DNA of 64,000 nucleotides from Aquibium carbonis (GCF_003970795.1 NZ_RWKW01000034.1:1-64000), one strand, 5' to 3'; positions 1 through 9,022 are shown, counted from the stretch's first letter. Numbers and translations are program-made. Notes: generated from the letters alone by a model not told the origin.

Positions 1-119
1 GCCATCCTTCTCGTGGATCGCCTCCCCAAACGAGAAACAGAATGAATCGGATTGGGCGCGACACGCTTTAAGGCGCGTCGCGCGCATCGGTAGCGCCCTC
101 GCCATCCGTCTGGACTTGC

Positions 120-1025
120 ATGGAACCCTGGATCCCGATCACCTTTGCCGCAGCCTTCCTGCAGAATCTGCGGTCGGCGATGCAGAAGCATCTGAAAGGG
201 GTGATGGGAACGACCGGGGCCACCTTCGTGCGCTTCGGCTTCGGCGTTCCCTTCGCGCTGACCTTCGTCCTCGGTCTACACCTGATCATGGGCTACGAGA
301 TTCCGCGACCCAACCCTGCATTCTTCGCCTGGACCGTTCTCGGCGGTGTGGCGCAGATTGCAGGCACTTTCCTCCTCGTCCACCTGTTCTCGTTCCGGAA
401 TTTTGCCGTCGGCACCGCCTATTCGCGCACCGAGCCGGCGCAGGCGGCGCTGTTCGGCCTCCTCTTCCTGGGCGAGCGGGTGACGACCGGAACGCTGGCC
501 GCCATCGCCGTCAGTGTCTTCGGCGTGATGATGATCTCGGTTGCCCGCGTCCCCCTGACCTGGCAGGCGATCTTCGTCTCCACCATCAGCCGCACGGCGC
601 TGATCGGGCTTGCGTCGGGCGCCATGTTCGGCATTTCGGCCGTCGCCTATCGCGCCGCCTCGATCGCGCTCGGCGGTCCGAACTTCATGATGCAGGCCGC
701 CGTCACGCTGGCCTTCGTCATCCTGTTCCAGACCGTCCTGATGGGCGCATGGATGCTCTGGCGCGATCGCGCCGAGATCGCCCGCATCGGCCGCGCCTGG
801 AAACCTTCGCTGGTCGTCGGCGCGGCCGGCGCCTGCGCGTCCTTCGGCTGGTTCATGGCCATGACTCTGGAACAGGCGGCCGTCGTGAAGGCTCTGGCGC
901 AGGTGGAGATGATCTTCACCTTCGCCTCGTCGGTCTTCTTCTTCCGCGAGAGGATCAACCTGCTGGAAACGCTGGGCTGCGTCATGATCGTGGCGGGCAT
1001 CCTGCTCCTGCTCGTGCTGGGCTGA
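120..1025 (+). CDS. DMT superfamily (EamA-type) permease
   Basis: The 301-residue protein is almost entirely hydrophobic, with about ten predicted membrane segments in two similar halves, the pattern of EamA/DMT transporters. A conserved-looking RTEPAQAALFGLLFLGERV stretch ends the first half, and a matching FFFRERINLLETLG stretch ends the second. The substrate cannot be told; relatives export amino acids, metabolites or drugs. The start at ATG 120 lacks a strong ribosome binding site, but no better start keeps the first membrane helix. It stands alone, with about 165 bases before the next gene. A 936-base frame over the same DNA is a high-GC shadow. Confidence 0.85.
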   Translation: MEPWIPITFAAAFLQNLRSAMQKHLKGVMGTTGATFVRFGFGVPFALTFVLGLHLIMGYEIPRPNPAFFAWTVLGGVAQIAGTFLLVHLFSFRNFAVGTAYSRTEPAQAALFGLLFLGERVTTGTLAAIAVSVFGVMMISVARVPLTWQAIFVSTISRTALIGLASGAMFGISAVAYRAASIALGGPNFMMQAAVTLAFVILFQTVLMGAWMLWRDRAEIARIGRAWKPSLVVGAAGACASFGWFMAMTLEQAAVVKALAQVEMIFTFASSVFFFRERINLLETLGCVMIVAGILLLLVLG

Positions 1026-1191
1026 ACGGGCGGCGGCTTTGCCTCGGTTAACGGTCTGATAACCCCGATCGCAAGAGGAACACCTGCTTGACGGGTGTTT
1101 AGGGCCGTCATGGCACGGTTCTGGCTTGGTTCTGACCGGCGTGCCGATTTGAGAACGCGCCGCTTGCCACCAGCCGAACCGGAGACCACCG

Positions 1192-1365
1192 ATGAAACAG
1201 AATGCCGACGACAGACTGAAGCGACGGACGGTCCTCGCCGCGTTGCTCGCCCTGCCGGCCTTCGCCCTTCTCCATCGCGTCATTCGCCCGACGGCGTCCT
1301 CCGACATCGTCGAGGTCGACGGCTGGATCCTGAAGCGCAGCGACGTCGAGGGAGACCGGGCATGA
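1192..1365 (+). CDS. 57-residue TAT-like signal/anchor protein
   Basis: This short gene lies directly before the GMC oxidoreductase. Its stop overlaps the oxidoreductase ATG (ATGA), so the two are translationally coupled. The N-terminus reads KRRTVLAALLALPAFALL, a twin-arginine-like or membrane-anchor segment. The C-terminal part (residues 37-57) is short and polar. Small TAT-signal subunits paired with GMC dehydrogenases are known (gluconate 2-dehydrogenase subunit 3 type), so I infer that it carries or anchors the partner in the cell envelope. It is much shorter than those subunits, and no cofactor motif is visible. Confidence 0.6.
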   Translation: MKQNADDRLKRRTVLAALLALPAFALLHRVIRPTASSDIVEVDGWILKRSDVEGDRA

Positions 1366-2816
1366 TCTTCCAGGACGCCGCCGCTTTCCAGGCTTCCAGC
1401 TTCACGCCTCGCGTCTGCGTCATCGGTTCGGGACCGGCGGGCCTCTCCGTGGCACTCAAGCTCGCTGCCGCGAAGGTGCCTTGCGTCGTACTCGAGGCCG
1501 GGGCGGACGAATGGACCGAGGATGCACAGGACGCCTATCGCGGCGACGTGATCGGGGACCACTATTTCGACCTCGACGTGACCCGCCTGCGCTATTTCGG
1601 TGGATCGTCCAACCATTGGGCCGGCTGGTGCCGCGTGCTCGATGCCCATGACTTCGAGCCGAAGGCCTATGTCGAGCACACCGGCTGGCCGATCGGGCGG
1701 GGCGACATCGAACCGTTTCTGGACGAGACGCGCGACGTGCTGGATCTCGCCCCCTTCCAGGCCGACCGGGCGATCTCCAGCGAGTTCCGCTGGTTCGAGA
1801 TGCAGAAGTCCCATCCGGTGCGCTTTCGCGAGAAATACGCCCCATTGCTGGCCGAGAGCCGGATGATCGCGCTCGTGCTCAACACCCAGGTCGACGAACT
1901 GGTCGGCGACGGCGCGGCGGTGACCGCGGCCAGGATCCGTTCGCGCGGGGCGGAAGCGGGTGAACTCGTCGCGCCATACTTCGTCGTCGCCACTGGCGGG
2001 CTGGAGAATTCACGCCTGCTGCTTTGGTCGAACGAACGCTCGAACGGCGGCGTGGTCCCGCATGCCCGAGCGCTCGGCCGCTACTGGATGGAACATCCGA
2101 TGTTCGAGGTGGGCATGGGGTTCGTCACCGACACCGACACCATGCGTTTCGACGCCGAGGGCGACGCGTTCTTCACCCCGAGCGCGGAGGCAATGGCGGC
2201 GCGAGAGGTTCTCAATTTCCACGTCCAGGTCGAGTCCATGCCCTATCACGGCATCAAGAAGTACATCGCCGGGACGGCATGCATGGCGCCGGAGAGCACC
2301 CAATGGGTGGCGGAGACGCTGGGCCTTCGCCTCACCTGCGCCTCGAGGTTGCACATGGCCTGGGAGCAGCCGCCGCGCGAGCACAACCGCGTGTCACTTT
2401 CGACCACCGAGCGCGACGCCGCCGGTATTCCCCGCATCGAACTCCACTGGAGAAAGGACGATCTCGACCGCCGCACCATGCTGGAAGGCATCCGCATGTT
2501 CGGCGAGACCTTCGCCCGCAACGATCTCGGGCGGATCCGGATCAGCGACTGGGTACGCGACGGCGGCGACTGGCCCGACGACATGGAAATCGCCGGCAAT
2601 CACCATATGGGAGGCACGCGCATGGGCGAAAACCGGGCGACCAGCGTCGTCGATGCGAACTGCAAGGTTCACGGCATGGCCAATCTCTATGTCGCCGGTT
2701 CGTCGGTCTTCGCCACCAGCGGTCAGTGCACGCCGACGACGAGCCTCACCGCGCTGGCGCTGAGGCTGGGCGATCATCTCGGGCGTGTCGTCGTAGCAGG
2801 TCCGTCGAAAGCCTGA
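1362..2816 (+). CDS. GMC-family FAD-dependent oxidoreductase
   Basis: This 484-residue flavoprotein opens with an FAD-binding Rossmann motif (VIGSGPAGLSVALKL, residues about 17-31) that runs into VVLEAG. A GGSSNHWAGWC stretch follows near residue 75. The C-terminal part has HHMGGTRMG and a TPTTSLTALALRLGDHL segment, as in the GMC C-terminal domain, where the catalytic His/Asn lie. It probably oxidises an alcohol or sugar; the substrate is unknown. ATG 1362 is chosen because it overlaps the stop of the upstream 57-residue gene and sits just before the flavin motif. The frame is open further upstream, but that extension runs through the small gene and is not credible. Confidence 0.85.
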   Translation: MIFQDAAAFQASSFTPRVCVIGSGPAGLSVALKLAAAKVPCVVLEAGADEWTEDAQDAYRGDVIGDHYFDLDVTRLRYFGGSSNHWAGWCRVLDAHDFEPKAYVEHTGWPIGRGDIEPFLDETRDVLDLAPFQADRAISSEFRWFEMQKSHPVRFREKYAPLLAESRMIALVLNTQVDELVGDGAAVTAARIRSRGAEAGELVAPYFVVATGGLENSRLLLWSNERSNGGVVPHARALGRYWMEHPMFEVGMGFVTDTDTMRFDAEGDAFFTPSAEAMAAREVLNFHVQVESMPYHGIKKYIAGTACMAPESTQWVAETLGLRLTCASRLHMAWEQPPREHNRVSLSTTERDAAGIPRIELHWRKDDLDRRTMLEGIRMFGETFARNDLGRIRISDWVRDGGDWPDDMEIAGNHHMGGTRMGENRATSVVDANCKVHGMANLYVAGSSVFATSGQCTPTTSLTALALRLGDHLGRVVVAGPSKA

Positions 2817-2845
2817 GCCAGGCGCTCGACGAGCCTGCGGTGTTT

Positions 2846-3742
2846 TTACGGCACGATCAGCGTGCCGGCCCCGTGCTCGGTGAACAGTTCGAGCAGCACC
2901 GAATGCGGTGTCTTGCCGTTGAGGATCACCACGCCCTGCACGCCGCGCTCGATCGCCTCGATGCAGGTCTCGACCTTGGGGATCATGCCGCCCGAGATCG
3001 TGCCGTCCTTGATCAGCGCCCTGGCCTGCGCGACGGTGAGTTCGTCGATCAGGTTCTTGTCCTTGTCGAGCACGCCCGGTACGTCTGTGAGGAAGAGCAG
3101 GCGCGACGCGCCCAGCGCGCCGGCGATGGCGCCGGCGAAAGTGTCGGCGTTGATGTTGTAGGTATGTCCGTCACGGCCGGGCGCCACCGGCGCGATGACC
3201 GGGATCATCTCGGAGCGTGCCAGGAGGTCGAGCAGCGTGCGGTCGACCTCCACCGGCTCGCCGACGAAGCCGAGGTCGAGCACGCGCTCGATGTTCGAAT
3301 CGGGATCTGTGACGGTCTTCTTGGCCTTCTCGGCGAAGACCATGTTGCCGTCCTTGCCGCACAGCCCGATCGCCCACTCGCCCTCGGCGTTGATCAGCGC
3401 CACGATCTCCTTGTTGATGGAGCCGGCGAGCACCATCTCGACGATCTCGACCGTCTTCTGGTCGGTGACGCGCAAGCCGCCCTCGAACTTCGATTCGATG
3501 CCCATCTTGGTCAGCATCGCGCCGATCTGAGGCCCGCCGCCATGCACGACGATCGGGTTGACCCCCGACTGCTTCAAAAGCGCGATGTCGCGGGCGAAGG
3601 CGCGGCCGAGCTCGGCATCGCCCATGGCATGGCCGCCATACTTCACCACCACCGTCTTGTTCTCGTAGCGCTGCATGTAGGGCAGCGCGGCCGAGAGCAG
3701 CCGTGCCTGTTCCGCCGCCGTGGCGGCCTTCTCGCTGGTCAT
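2846..3742 (-). CDS. argB: Acetylglutamate kinase
   Basis: The enzyme phosphorylates N-acetyl-L-glutamate, the second step of arginine biosynthesis, in the cytoplasm. The 298-residue protein has the family hallmarks: [10 protein letters not shown] near the N-terminus (phosphate binding), [13 protein letters not shown] (acetylglutamate site), and GGMIPKVE with VQGVVILNG near the C-terminus. The start at 3742 (MTSEKAAT) fits the usual alphaproteobacterial length. The frame is open to 3808, but the extra 22 residues are not family-like. It is followed, on the same strand, by the convergent end of the GMC oxidoreductase gene, and preceded by the amidase with an 87-base gap. Confidence 0.96.
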   Translation of the reverse strand: MTSEKAATAAEQARLLSAALPYMQRYENKTVVVKYGGHAMGDAELGRAFARDIALLKQSGVNPIVVHGGGPQIGAMLTKMGIESKFEGGLRVTDQKTVEIVEMVLAGSINKEIVALINAEGEWAIGLCGKDGNMVFAEKAKKTVTDPDSNIERVLDLGFVGEPVEVDRTLLDLLARSEMIPVIAPVAPGRDGHTYNINADTFAGAIAGALGASRLLFLTDVPGVLDKDKNLIDELTVAQARALIKDGTISGGMIPKVETCIEAIERGVQGVVILNGKTPHSVLLELFTEHGAGTLIVP

Positions 3743-3829
3743 CGATTTCTCGTCCCGGCCTGGATTGGGTTCGGCCGGCGTCATAGCGGGAAAGCCGGGC
3801 AGGGGCAATCGCGCGGTGCCGGCCGAACG

Positions 3830-5329
3830 TCAGCCCGGGCGGCGCAGCGGCGCCCGCCGGCAGGTCCAGCCCGACAGAGTCTCCATCTGCGCGGCGAAGG
3901 ACAGGAGCGTCTCCTCGTCGCCGGGGCGACCGGCCGCCTGGATGCCGATCGGCAGTCCTTCCGCGGTCACGTGCACCGGCATGGCGATCGACGGTTGGCC
4001 CGTCACGTTCTGGATCGCCGGCCAGTGCGTGAACCACAGGCTCTTGTCCATCAGTTGGGAAAAGATGGGGTCGAGCGACAGAAGCCGCGTCAGCCGCAGC
4101 CTGTCGAGGACGTTCTCGACCGTCTCGTCGACACCCCTCGCGTCCATGCCGCCGACGGGAACCGGCGGATGTGCGATGACGGGCATCAGTACCGCGTCGA
4201 ACGGCGCCGTGTGTGCGATCAGCGCGCGTGAGGCGGCATGCAGGCGCTCCAGCCCGGCATAGAGCTCGCCGGCCGACATCACCTCGCCGAATCGCGCCAG
4301 CACGCGCGTGGCGCGCTCCACGTCACCGAGGATCGAGCGGCCGTTGCGGACCGCTTCCAGCCGCATCAGCCCGGCGATCGACGAGGCGACGGTCCGCGCG
4401 AAATCGGCCATGAAGGTCCGGTCGATCATCGGCAGGTCGATCTCCGTCACCGCGTGCCCGCCTTCCCTGGCCAGCGCCGCAGCCTGGTCGAGCGCGTCCA
4501 GCGTTTCCCTGGACACACCGAGACCCAGCGGCGAGCGGCGGAAAACACCGATCGCCAGCGGTCCCGGCGCACGCGCCGCAGCCGCTGCGAAGGCGCCCTT
4601 CTGCGGCCGCGCCGCATAGGGCGCGGTGGCGTCCGGACCATGCGTGAGGTCGAGCAGCAGCGCCGTGTCGCGAACCGACCGCGTCACCGCGTGCTCGACC
4701 ACGAAACCGAACCAGGTCTCCGAAAACAACGGCCCGGCGGGGGTGCGCCCGCGCGAGGTTTTCAGCCCCACGAGGCCGCAGCAGGCCGCCGGCACGCGGA
4801 TCGAGCCGCCGCCGTCGGACGCATGCGCCATCGGCACCACGCCGGCCGAAACCAGCGCCGCCGCGCCGCCCGAGGAACCACCGGTCACGTGGGCATTGTT
4901 CCAGGGATTGCGGGTGACGCCGAAACGCGCCGATTCCGTCACCAGCCGCAGCCCATATTCGGGCGTCGTCGACGTCGCGATCGGAATCAGCCCTGCGCCG
5001 ATCTGGCGGTCGACCAGCGTCGAGTTGACCTCGGGGACGAACATCGGCGCGCGGCTGCCCGAATGCATCGGTACGCCCGCGATGCCCATGGCGAGATCCT
5101 TGATCGCGAAGGGCACGCCGGCGAAGGGCAGCGCCCGGTCGACCGTGCGGGCCATCGCCCGCGCCTGGTCGAAGAGCTTCTCGGCGATGGCGTTGATGTC
5201 GTGGCTGGTCGCTTCGGCGCGGGTGATCGCAGCCTCGACGAGTTCGGCCGGCGCGACATCCCCGGATCGCACGAGCGCCGCGAGGCCCGTTGCGTCGTTT
5301 TCCCACAGGAGTGTCTCGAACTCGTTCAT
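3830..5329 (-). CDS. Amidase-signature family hydrolase
   Basis: This 499-residue protein belongs to the amidase-signature family (Ser-cisSer-Lys triad). The catalytic lysine is in PFAIKDLAMG (near residue 75), and the glycine/serine-rich signature GGSSGGAAALVSAGVVPMA lies near residues 150-170, followed by DGGGSIRVPAACCGLVGLK. A C-terminal QPSIAMPVHVTAEGLPIGIQ segment is typical. The amide substrate is unknown; relatives include 6-aminohexanoate hydrolases and aryl amidases. The start at ATG 5329 has a strong ribosome binding site (GAGGAG complement at 5332-5340). The gene is in line with argB but separated by 87 bases, so co-transcription is possible. Confidence 0.9.
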   Translation of the reverse strand: MNEFETLLWENDATGLAALVRSGDVAPAELVEAAITRAEATSHDINAIAEKLFDQARAMARTVDRALPFAGVPFAIKDLAMGIAGVPMHSGSRAPMFVPEVNSTLVDRQIGAGLIPIATSTTPEYGLRLVTESARFGVTRNPWNNAHVTGGSSGGAAALVSAGVVPMAHASDGGGSIRVPAACCGLVGLKTSRGRTPAGPLFSETWFGFVVEHAVTRSVRDTALLLDLTHGPDATAPYAARPQKGAFAAAAARAPGPLAIGVFRRSPLGLGVSRETLDALDQAAALAREGGHAVTEIDLPMIDRTFMADFARTVASSIAGLMRLEAVRNGRSILGDVERATRVLARFGEVMSAGELYAGLERLHAASRALIAHTAPFDAVLMPVIAHPPVPVGGMDARGVDETVENVLDRLRLTRLLSLDPIFSQLMDKSLWFTHWPAIQNVTGQPSIAMPVHVTAEGLPIGIQAAGRPGDEETLLSFAAQMETLSGWTCRRAPLRRPG

Positions 5330-5512
5330 GGGCCCTCCTCGTCGCAGAGAGGCTAGCCTTCGGCCGCAGCACTGGCAATGTGGTGTCCGGCGACAACCCG
5401 GAAGCGAACAGAAATCCATACGCGCCTCGTTTGCGTATATCCTGCCATGACCATGGTGCCCAACGCCGCCGAACTGACAGCACCGACGTCCCGACGGGCG
5501 AGGATGAGGGAC

Positions 5513-6052
5513 ATGACTCCGCACGACATCACCAAGCTCATCGTCCGCACCTCCTTGAAGGATCGCGGCGCGTTCGACCTCTTGTATCGCCACACGAGCG
5601 CGAAACTCTTCGGCGTCTGCCTGCGTGTCTTGCGTGATCGCGCGGAGGCCGAGGAGGCATTGCAGGAGGTGTACGTCAAGATCTGGACCAAGGCCGACCG
5701 TTTCGCGGTCTCCGATCTCAGCCCGATATCCTGGCTGGTCGCGATCGCGCGCAACCATTCCATCGATCGCATCCGCGCGCGGCGCGCCGCTTCGGCCGAC
5801 CTCGCCGAAGCGGTCGACGTCGCCGATCCGCGCCCGGGACCGGAGGCGCTGGCCCTTGCGGGAAGCGAGCGGGTGCGTATCTTCCAATGCATGGAAACGC
5901 TCGAGAAGGACCGGGCCGATGCGGTGCGCGGCGCCTATCTGACGGGCGAGTCCTACGCCGACCTGGCGGAGCGCTTCGGCGTGCCGCTGAACACCATGCG
6001 AACCTGGCTGCGCCGCAGCCTCTTGAAACTCAGGGATTGCCTCGAAGCATGA
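5513..6052 (+). CDS. ECF-type RNA polymerase sigma factor
   Basis: This 179-residue sigma-70-family protein has region 2 (AFDLLYRHTSAKLFGVCLRV, then RAEAEEALQEVYVKIW) and region 4 (GESYADLAERFGVPLNTMRTWLRRSLLKLRDCL). It directs RNA polymerase to a small regulon, probably for oxidative or envelope stress. Its stop overlaps the start of the anti-sigma gene (ATGA at 6049-6052), the usual sigma/anti-sigma coupling. Start choice is uncertain: ATG 5513 matches the usual beginning of region 2, but ATG 5504 or 5447 would also read. A possible self-recognised promoter (AAC at 5407-5409, CGT at 5428-5430) lies upstream. Confidence 0.9.
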   Translation: MTPHDITKLIVRTSLKDRGAFDLLYRHTSAKLFGVCLRVLRDRAEAEEALQEVYVKIWTKADRFAVSDLSPISWLVAIARNHSIDRIRARRAASADLAEAVDVADPRPGPEALALAGSERVRIFQCMETLEKDRADAVRGAYLTGESYADLAERFGVPLNTMRTWLRRSLLKLRDCLEA

Positions 6053-6777
6053 CGCGGGCCGGGGAGTTTGGCGAGGATGGCGGCGGCGACGACATTCTCG
6101 CCGCCGAATACGTCGTGGGGGCCCTGTCTGCCGAGGAACGGCGTGCGGTCGCGGCGCGCATCGACGGCGATGCCGAATTCGCACGTCTCGTGGAGCGCTG
6201 GGAGGCCAACCTCGCGCCCATGCAGGACGGTTTCGAACCCGTCGAGCCGCCCGCTTCGGTCAAGCGGAGGCTGGACGAGCGCCTGTTTGACGTAACGGCC
6301 GCTTCCGCGGGCGCACCGGCCGCGCGCGGCGGGTTGTGGCACAGCCTCGCCTTCTGGCGCGGTCTGGCCGTCGCGGCCGTTCTCGCCGTCGTCGTCCTCG
6401 CTGCGCAGCCCTATCTCTTCGAACAGAGCGAACCGCAGACGAACCGCCTCGTAGCATCGCTCGCCCCGCGCGAGAGCGACGTGCATTACTTCGTCGTCTA
6501 CGACGCGCGCACCGCCGACATCGGCCTCTCGCACGTCACCGGCGAGCGCGAAACCGGCAGGGACTTCGAGCTCTGGGTCGTGGAGGGCGACCGGCCGCCG
6601 GTATCCCTCGGTGTCATCCCAGCCGGCTCGACGGTGCACCTGGCGGTCGACCAGGCTCTTCGCGTGAAGATCGAGCAGGGCGCGGTCTTCGCCATCAGCC
6701 TCGAACCGCAGGGCGGTTCGCCGACCGGCCAGCCGACCGGCCCGGTGGTCGCGGCCGGCGACCTGCGCGACATCTGA
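6049..6777 (+). CDS. RskA-type membrane anti-sigma factor
   Basis: The 242-residue protein has a cytosolic N-terminal zinc-finger-like or anti-sigma segment (AAEYVVGALSAEERRAVAARI), one membrane helix near residues 105-122 (LAVAAVLAVVVLAAQPYLF) and a periplasmic C-terminal domain of the RskA kind with GRDFELWVVEGDRPP. It is expected to hold the adjacent ECF sigma factor inactive until an envelope signal releases it. Translation is coupled to the sigma gene by a 4-base overlap. Downstream lies a secreted fasciclin protein, a frequent target or partner of such sigma systems. Confidence 0.88.
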   Translation: MTRAGEFGEDGGGDDILAAEYVVGALSAEERRAVAARIDGDAEFARLVERWEANLAPMQDGFEPVEPPASVKRRLDERLFDVTAASAGAPAARGGLWHSLAFWRGLAVAAVLAVVVLAAQPYLFEQSEPQTNRLVASLAPRESDVHYFVVYDARTADIGLSHVTGERETGRDFELWVVEGDRPPVSLGVIPAGSTVHLAVDQALRVKIEQGAVFAISLEPQGGSPTGQPTGPVVAAGDLRDI

Positions 6778-6832
6778 CCGCCTGCGCCGGCCGGCTCACG
6801 CCGTCCTGACGTTTTCGTGATCGCAACGCCGC

Positions 6833-6857
6833 GAAACTTACCGCTCGGACGACTCGT
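6833..6857 (+). promoter_or_regulatory. Candidate ECF-sigma promoter before the fasciclin gene
   Basis: A GAAAC element (6833-6837) is followed 17 bases later by CGT (6855-6857), the AAC-N16/17-CGT spacing used by many group-4 sigma factors. It lies 58 bases before the fasciclin start, just after the sigma/anti-sigma pair. A looser version, with an 18-base spacer, lies before the sigma gene itself. This is a pattern match only. Confidence 0.4.
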
Positions 6858-6914
6858 GTCTCCCATTGCCCCGCCGAAAACGGGGAAGCTATTCAATCAG
6901 GGAGACTGAAGCTC

Positions 6915-7466
6915 ATGCGTATTCTCACCGCTACCCTTCTCGCCGGCGCCGTCGCTTTCTCCGCGGCCGCCTTCGCCCAGGACAACCCGATGGTCGGCGG
7001 CGCGGCCATGTTCGCCGACAAGAACATCGTCGAGAACGCGGTCAACTCGGCCGACCACACCACGCTGGTCGCAGCCGTCCAGGCGGCTGGCCTGGTCGAG
7101 ACGCTGTCGGGCCCGGGTCCGTTCACCGTCTTCGCGCCGACCAACGACGCCTTCGCCGCGCTGCCGGCCGGCACCGTCGAGACTCTGCTGAAGCCCGAGA
7201 ACAAGGATCAGCTCACCAAGATCCTCACCTGCCACGTGGTCGGCGCCGAGGTGATGGCCGCGGCCGTCGTCGAGATGATCAATGCCGGCGGCGGAACCGC
7301 CAATGTCGAGACGCTGGGCGGCTGCATGCTCCAGGCCAAGCTCGACGGCGACAAGGTCACGCTGACCGACCAGACCGGCGGCGTCGCCACGGTCACGATC
7401 GCCGACGTCGACCAGTCGAACGGCGTGATCCACGTCATCGACAAGGTCATCCTGCCGGCGTCCTGA
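6915..7466 (+). CDS. Secreted fasciclin (FAS1) domain protein
   Basis: The 183-residue protein starts with a clear Sec signal peptide ([21 protein letters not shown], cleavage after residue 21) followed by a single FAS1 domain. The two FAS1 motifs are visible: [19 protein letters not shown] (H1-like) and [14 protein letters not shown] (H2, near the C-terminus). FAS1 domains mediate adhesion or matrix contacts outside the cell. A good ribosome binding site (GGGAGA) precedes ATG 6915. Its position right after the ECF sigma/anti-sigma pair, with a matching promoter, suggests it is under that sigma factor. Confidence 0.9.
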   Translation: MRILTATLLAGAVAFSAAAFAQDNPMVGGAAMFADKNIVENAVNSADHTTLVAAVQAAGLVETLSGPGPFTVFAPTNDAFAALPAGTVETLLKPENKDQLTKILTCHVVGAEVMAAAVVEMINAGGGTANVETLGGCMLQAKLDGDKVTLTDQTGGVATVTIADVDQSNGVIHVIDKVILPAS

Positions 7467-7519
7467 TCGGCTTTCACCGCTCCTTCCTGTCGGTGTCTCG
7501 AGCGCTGGCAGGTTATCTC

Positions 7520-7545
7520 GTCCCGCGCCCGCCATGGCGCGGGAC
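7520..7545 (+). terminator. Perfect 10-bp hairpin after the fasciclin gene
   Basis: GTCCCGCGCC (7520-7529) pairs perfectly with GGCGCGGGAC (7536-7545) over a 6-base loop. No run of T follows, so it is either a weak or factor-assisted terminator, or an mRNA-stabilising hairpin. Confidence 0.4.
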
Positions 7546-7650
7546 ATCGCGTATGGTGAGGTCGTGATACGGTCGTTCGCCGATCTCAAGCCGAGTTGAT
7601 TTTGTCGTGACCGCTTCAACGCCTACATCCTGGGCAGAGGAGAAAACGCC

Positions 7651-8163
7651 ATGAAACGCCGTACATTGCTAGCGACCGCGGCAGCCGCCGTCGCCACCAT
7701 CGCAGGAGGTTCGCAGATGCGCCTGTTCGGTTTCGGCTCCGACGCGAAGGCCAGCAGCGACGCGCGCTTCGAAGTGACCCGCACCGAAGCTGAATGGCGT
7801 GCGCTGCTGTCGCCGCAGCAATATGCCGTGCTGCGCGAGGAGGCGACCGAACGCGCCTTCACCAGCCCGCTCAACGACGAAAAGCGTAGGGGCACCTTCC
7901 ACTGCGCCGGCTGCGACTTGCCGGCCTATGCGTCCGAGACCAAATTCGATTCAGGGACCGGTTGGCCGAGCTTCTGGGACGCACTCCCCGATTCCGTCGG
8001 CACCAAGAGCGATCGGTCGCTCTTCATGGTCCGCACCGAAGTCCACTGCCGCCGTTGCGGCGGCCATTTCGGTCACATATTCGACGACGGTCCGCCCCCG
8101 ACCGGCAAGCGCCACTGCATCAACGGTCTGGCGCTGACCTTCCGTCCGGCCGAAGACGCATAG
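7651..8163 (+). CDS. msrB: Exported peptide-methionine (R)-S-oxide reductase
   Basis: The enzyme reduces methionine-R-sulfoxide in proteins. The 170-residue product has the MsrB zinc cysteine pairs (HCAGC, and CRRCGGHFGHIF) and the catalytic cysteine in RHCINGLAL near the C-terminus. The substrate motif SGTGWPSFW is intact. Unlike cytosolic MsrB, it begins MKRRTLLATAAAAVATIAGG, a twin-arginine signal, so I infer it acts in the periplasm on oxidised envelope proteins. The recycling reductant is not encoded nearby. It is followed by a strong hairpin shared with the convergent PepSY gene. Confidence 0.93.
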   Translation: MKRRTLLATAAAAVATIAGGSQMRLFGFGSDAKASSDARFEVTRTEAEWRALLSPQQYAVLREEATERAFTSPLNDEKRRGTFHCAGCDLPAYASETKFDSGTGWPSFWDALPDSVGTKSDRSLFMVRTEVHCRRCGGHFGHIFDDGPPPTGKRHCINGLALTFRPAEDA

Positions 8164-8182
8164 GCTGCGGCCACGGTTTCGA

Positions 8183-8215
8183 CCGGGGTCGCCGGCCATC
8201 AGCCGGTGACCCCGG
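8183..8215. terminator. Bidirectional hairpin between convergent genes
   Basis: A 14-bp stem (8183-8196 with 8202-8215, one G-T pair) closes a 5-base loop between the msrB stop and the convergent PepSY stop. It is symmetric and has no T-run, so termination on either strand would be factor-assisted. Confidence 0.5.
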
Positions 8216-8229
8216 AGCTTGTCGCGTGG

Positions 8230-8583
8230 TCAGTCGTCAAAGCGATCATCGTCGTCATCGTAGCGATCATCGTCGTCATCGTAGCGATCGTCGTCGTCGC
8301 CCCGGCTCCGGTCGCTGACGCGGACGATGTCGCCGGTCGAGGGATGCATCTTCAGTTTGACCCAGCCGCCCCCCCGGCGGGTGCCCTTGATCTCGTAGCA
8401 ACCATCGTCGCGCTCGATCTCGAAGGCGGTGTAGCCGGCGGCCCTGGCCTTCTCGCTGGCGGCGGCGATGCTCATCCAGCCGGTGTTCCCGACCCTGCAG
8501 CGGTCGTCGTCGGCGAGGGCCGGAACCGTGCCGGCCAGGGCGAGGAAGGCGATGGCGGTGAAGGATGTTCTGAGTTCGGACAT
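8230..8583 (-). CDS. Secreted PepSY-domain protein with Asp-rich repeat tail
   Basis: The 117-residue protein has a signal peptide (residues 1-24, ending VPALA), a single PepSY-like domain (YTAFEIERDDGCYEIKGTRRGG, then MHPSTGDIVRVSD) and a tail made of three RYDDDDD-type heptads (about residues 95-117). PepSY domains usually inhibit peptidases or sense envelope state; the acidic tail could bind cations. It is divergent from a second PepSY gene that is coupled to a two-component system, so I infer the same stimulus circuit. The tail is encoded by a 21-base tandem repeat that could vary in copy number. Confidence 0.8.
   Translation of the reverse strand: MSELRTSFTAIAFLALAGTVPALADDDRCRVGNTGWMSIAAASEKARAAGYTAFEIERDDGCYEIKGTRRGGGWVKLKMHPSTGDIVRVSDRSRGDDDDRYDDDDDRYDDDDDRFDD
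8241..8303. repeat. 21-bp tandem repeat coding for Asp-rich heptads
   Basis: Two identical 21-base units (8241-8261, 8262-8282) and a third imperfect one (8283-8303) encode the acidic C-terminus of the PepSY protein on the minus strand. The unit keeps frame (7 codons), so copy-number change would alter tail length only. Confidence 0.9.
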
Positions 8584-8713
8584 GGTCTATCCCTTTCTTT
8601 CGTCCGGCGACGCCGTGCCGCCGGATTGCCCCTCTTTTCTCGCAGGGTCCGCATGACCGATGGCTGAGCGCGGTTGTCAGCGTTTTGTCATCCGCCGTGC
8701 TACAAGAGACGCC

Positions 8714-9022
8714 ATGGCCTTCGCGCGAATCCTCGCCTCCGTGCTCCTGCTCGTGCTGATCCTTCCGGCGTCGGCCCTGGCCGATGACGACGACGCGCAA
8801 CGCGCCTGGCGCGGCACGCGCTCCGGCGAGTTCCTTCCCTTCGCCCGGCTGGCGGAGATCGCGCTCGGGCAGTTCCCCGGCAGGATCGTGGAGGCCGAAC
8901 TCGACGACGATGACGGGCGCATCATCTACGAGATCAAGATCCTGCAGCGAAACGGCCGTGTCCTCGAAGTGGAGATCGACGCGCGCACCGGCCGCATCCT
9001 GGACGTGGACGAGGACGACTGA
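8714..9022 (+). CDS. PepSY-domain envelope protein preceding a two-component system
   Basis: This 102-residue protein has a signal peptide (FARILASVLLLVLILPASALA) and one PepSY domain covering the mature part (FARLAEIALGQFPGRIVEAEL ... RNGRVLEVEIDARTGRIL). It ends in acidic residues (DVDEDD). Its stop overlaps the start of the response regulator by one base (TGATG), so the three genes 8714-11050 form an operon. In similar PepSY-regulator-kinase operons the PepSY protein is thought to tune or be the output of the sensor. ATG 8714 is chosen because it begins the signal peptide. Confidence 0.85.
   Translation: MAFARILASVLLLVLILPASALADDDDAQRAWRGTRSGEFLPFARLAEIALGQFPGRIVEAELDDDDGRIIYEIKILQRNGRVLEVEIDARTGRILDVDEDD

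Noticed and set aside
276-1814. A 512-codon minus-strand frame across the permease and oxidoreductase genes
   Set aside because: It crosses two well-supported genes and their coupled junction, and has no recognisable motif.
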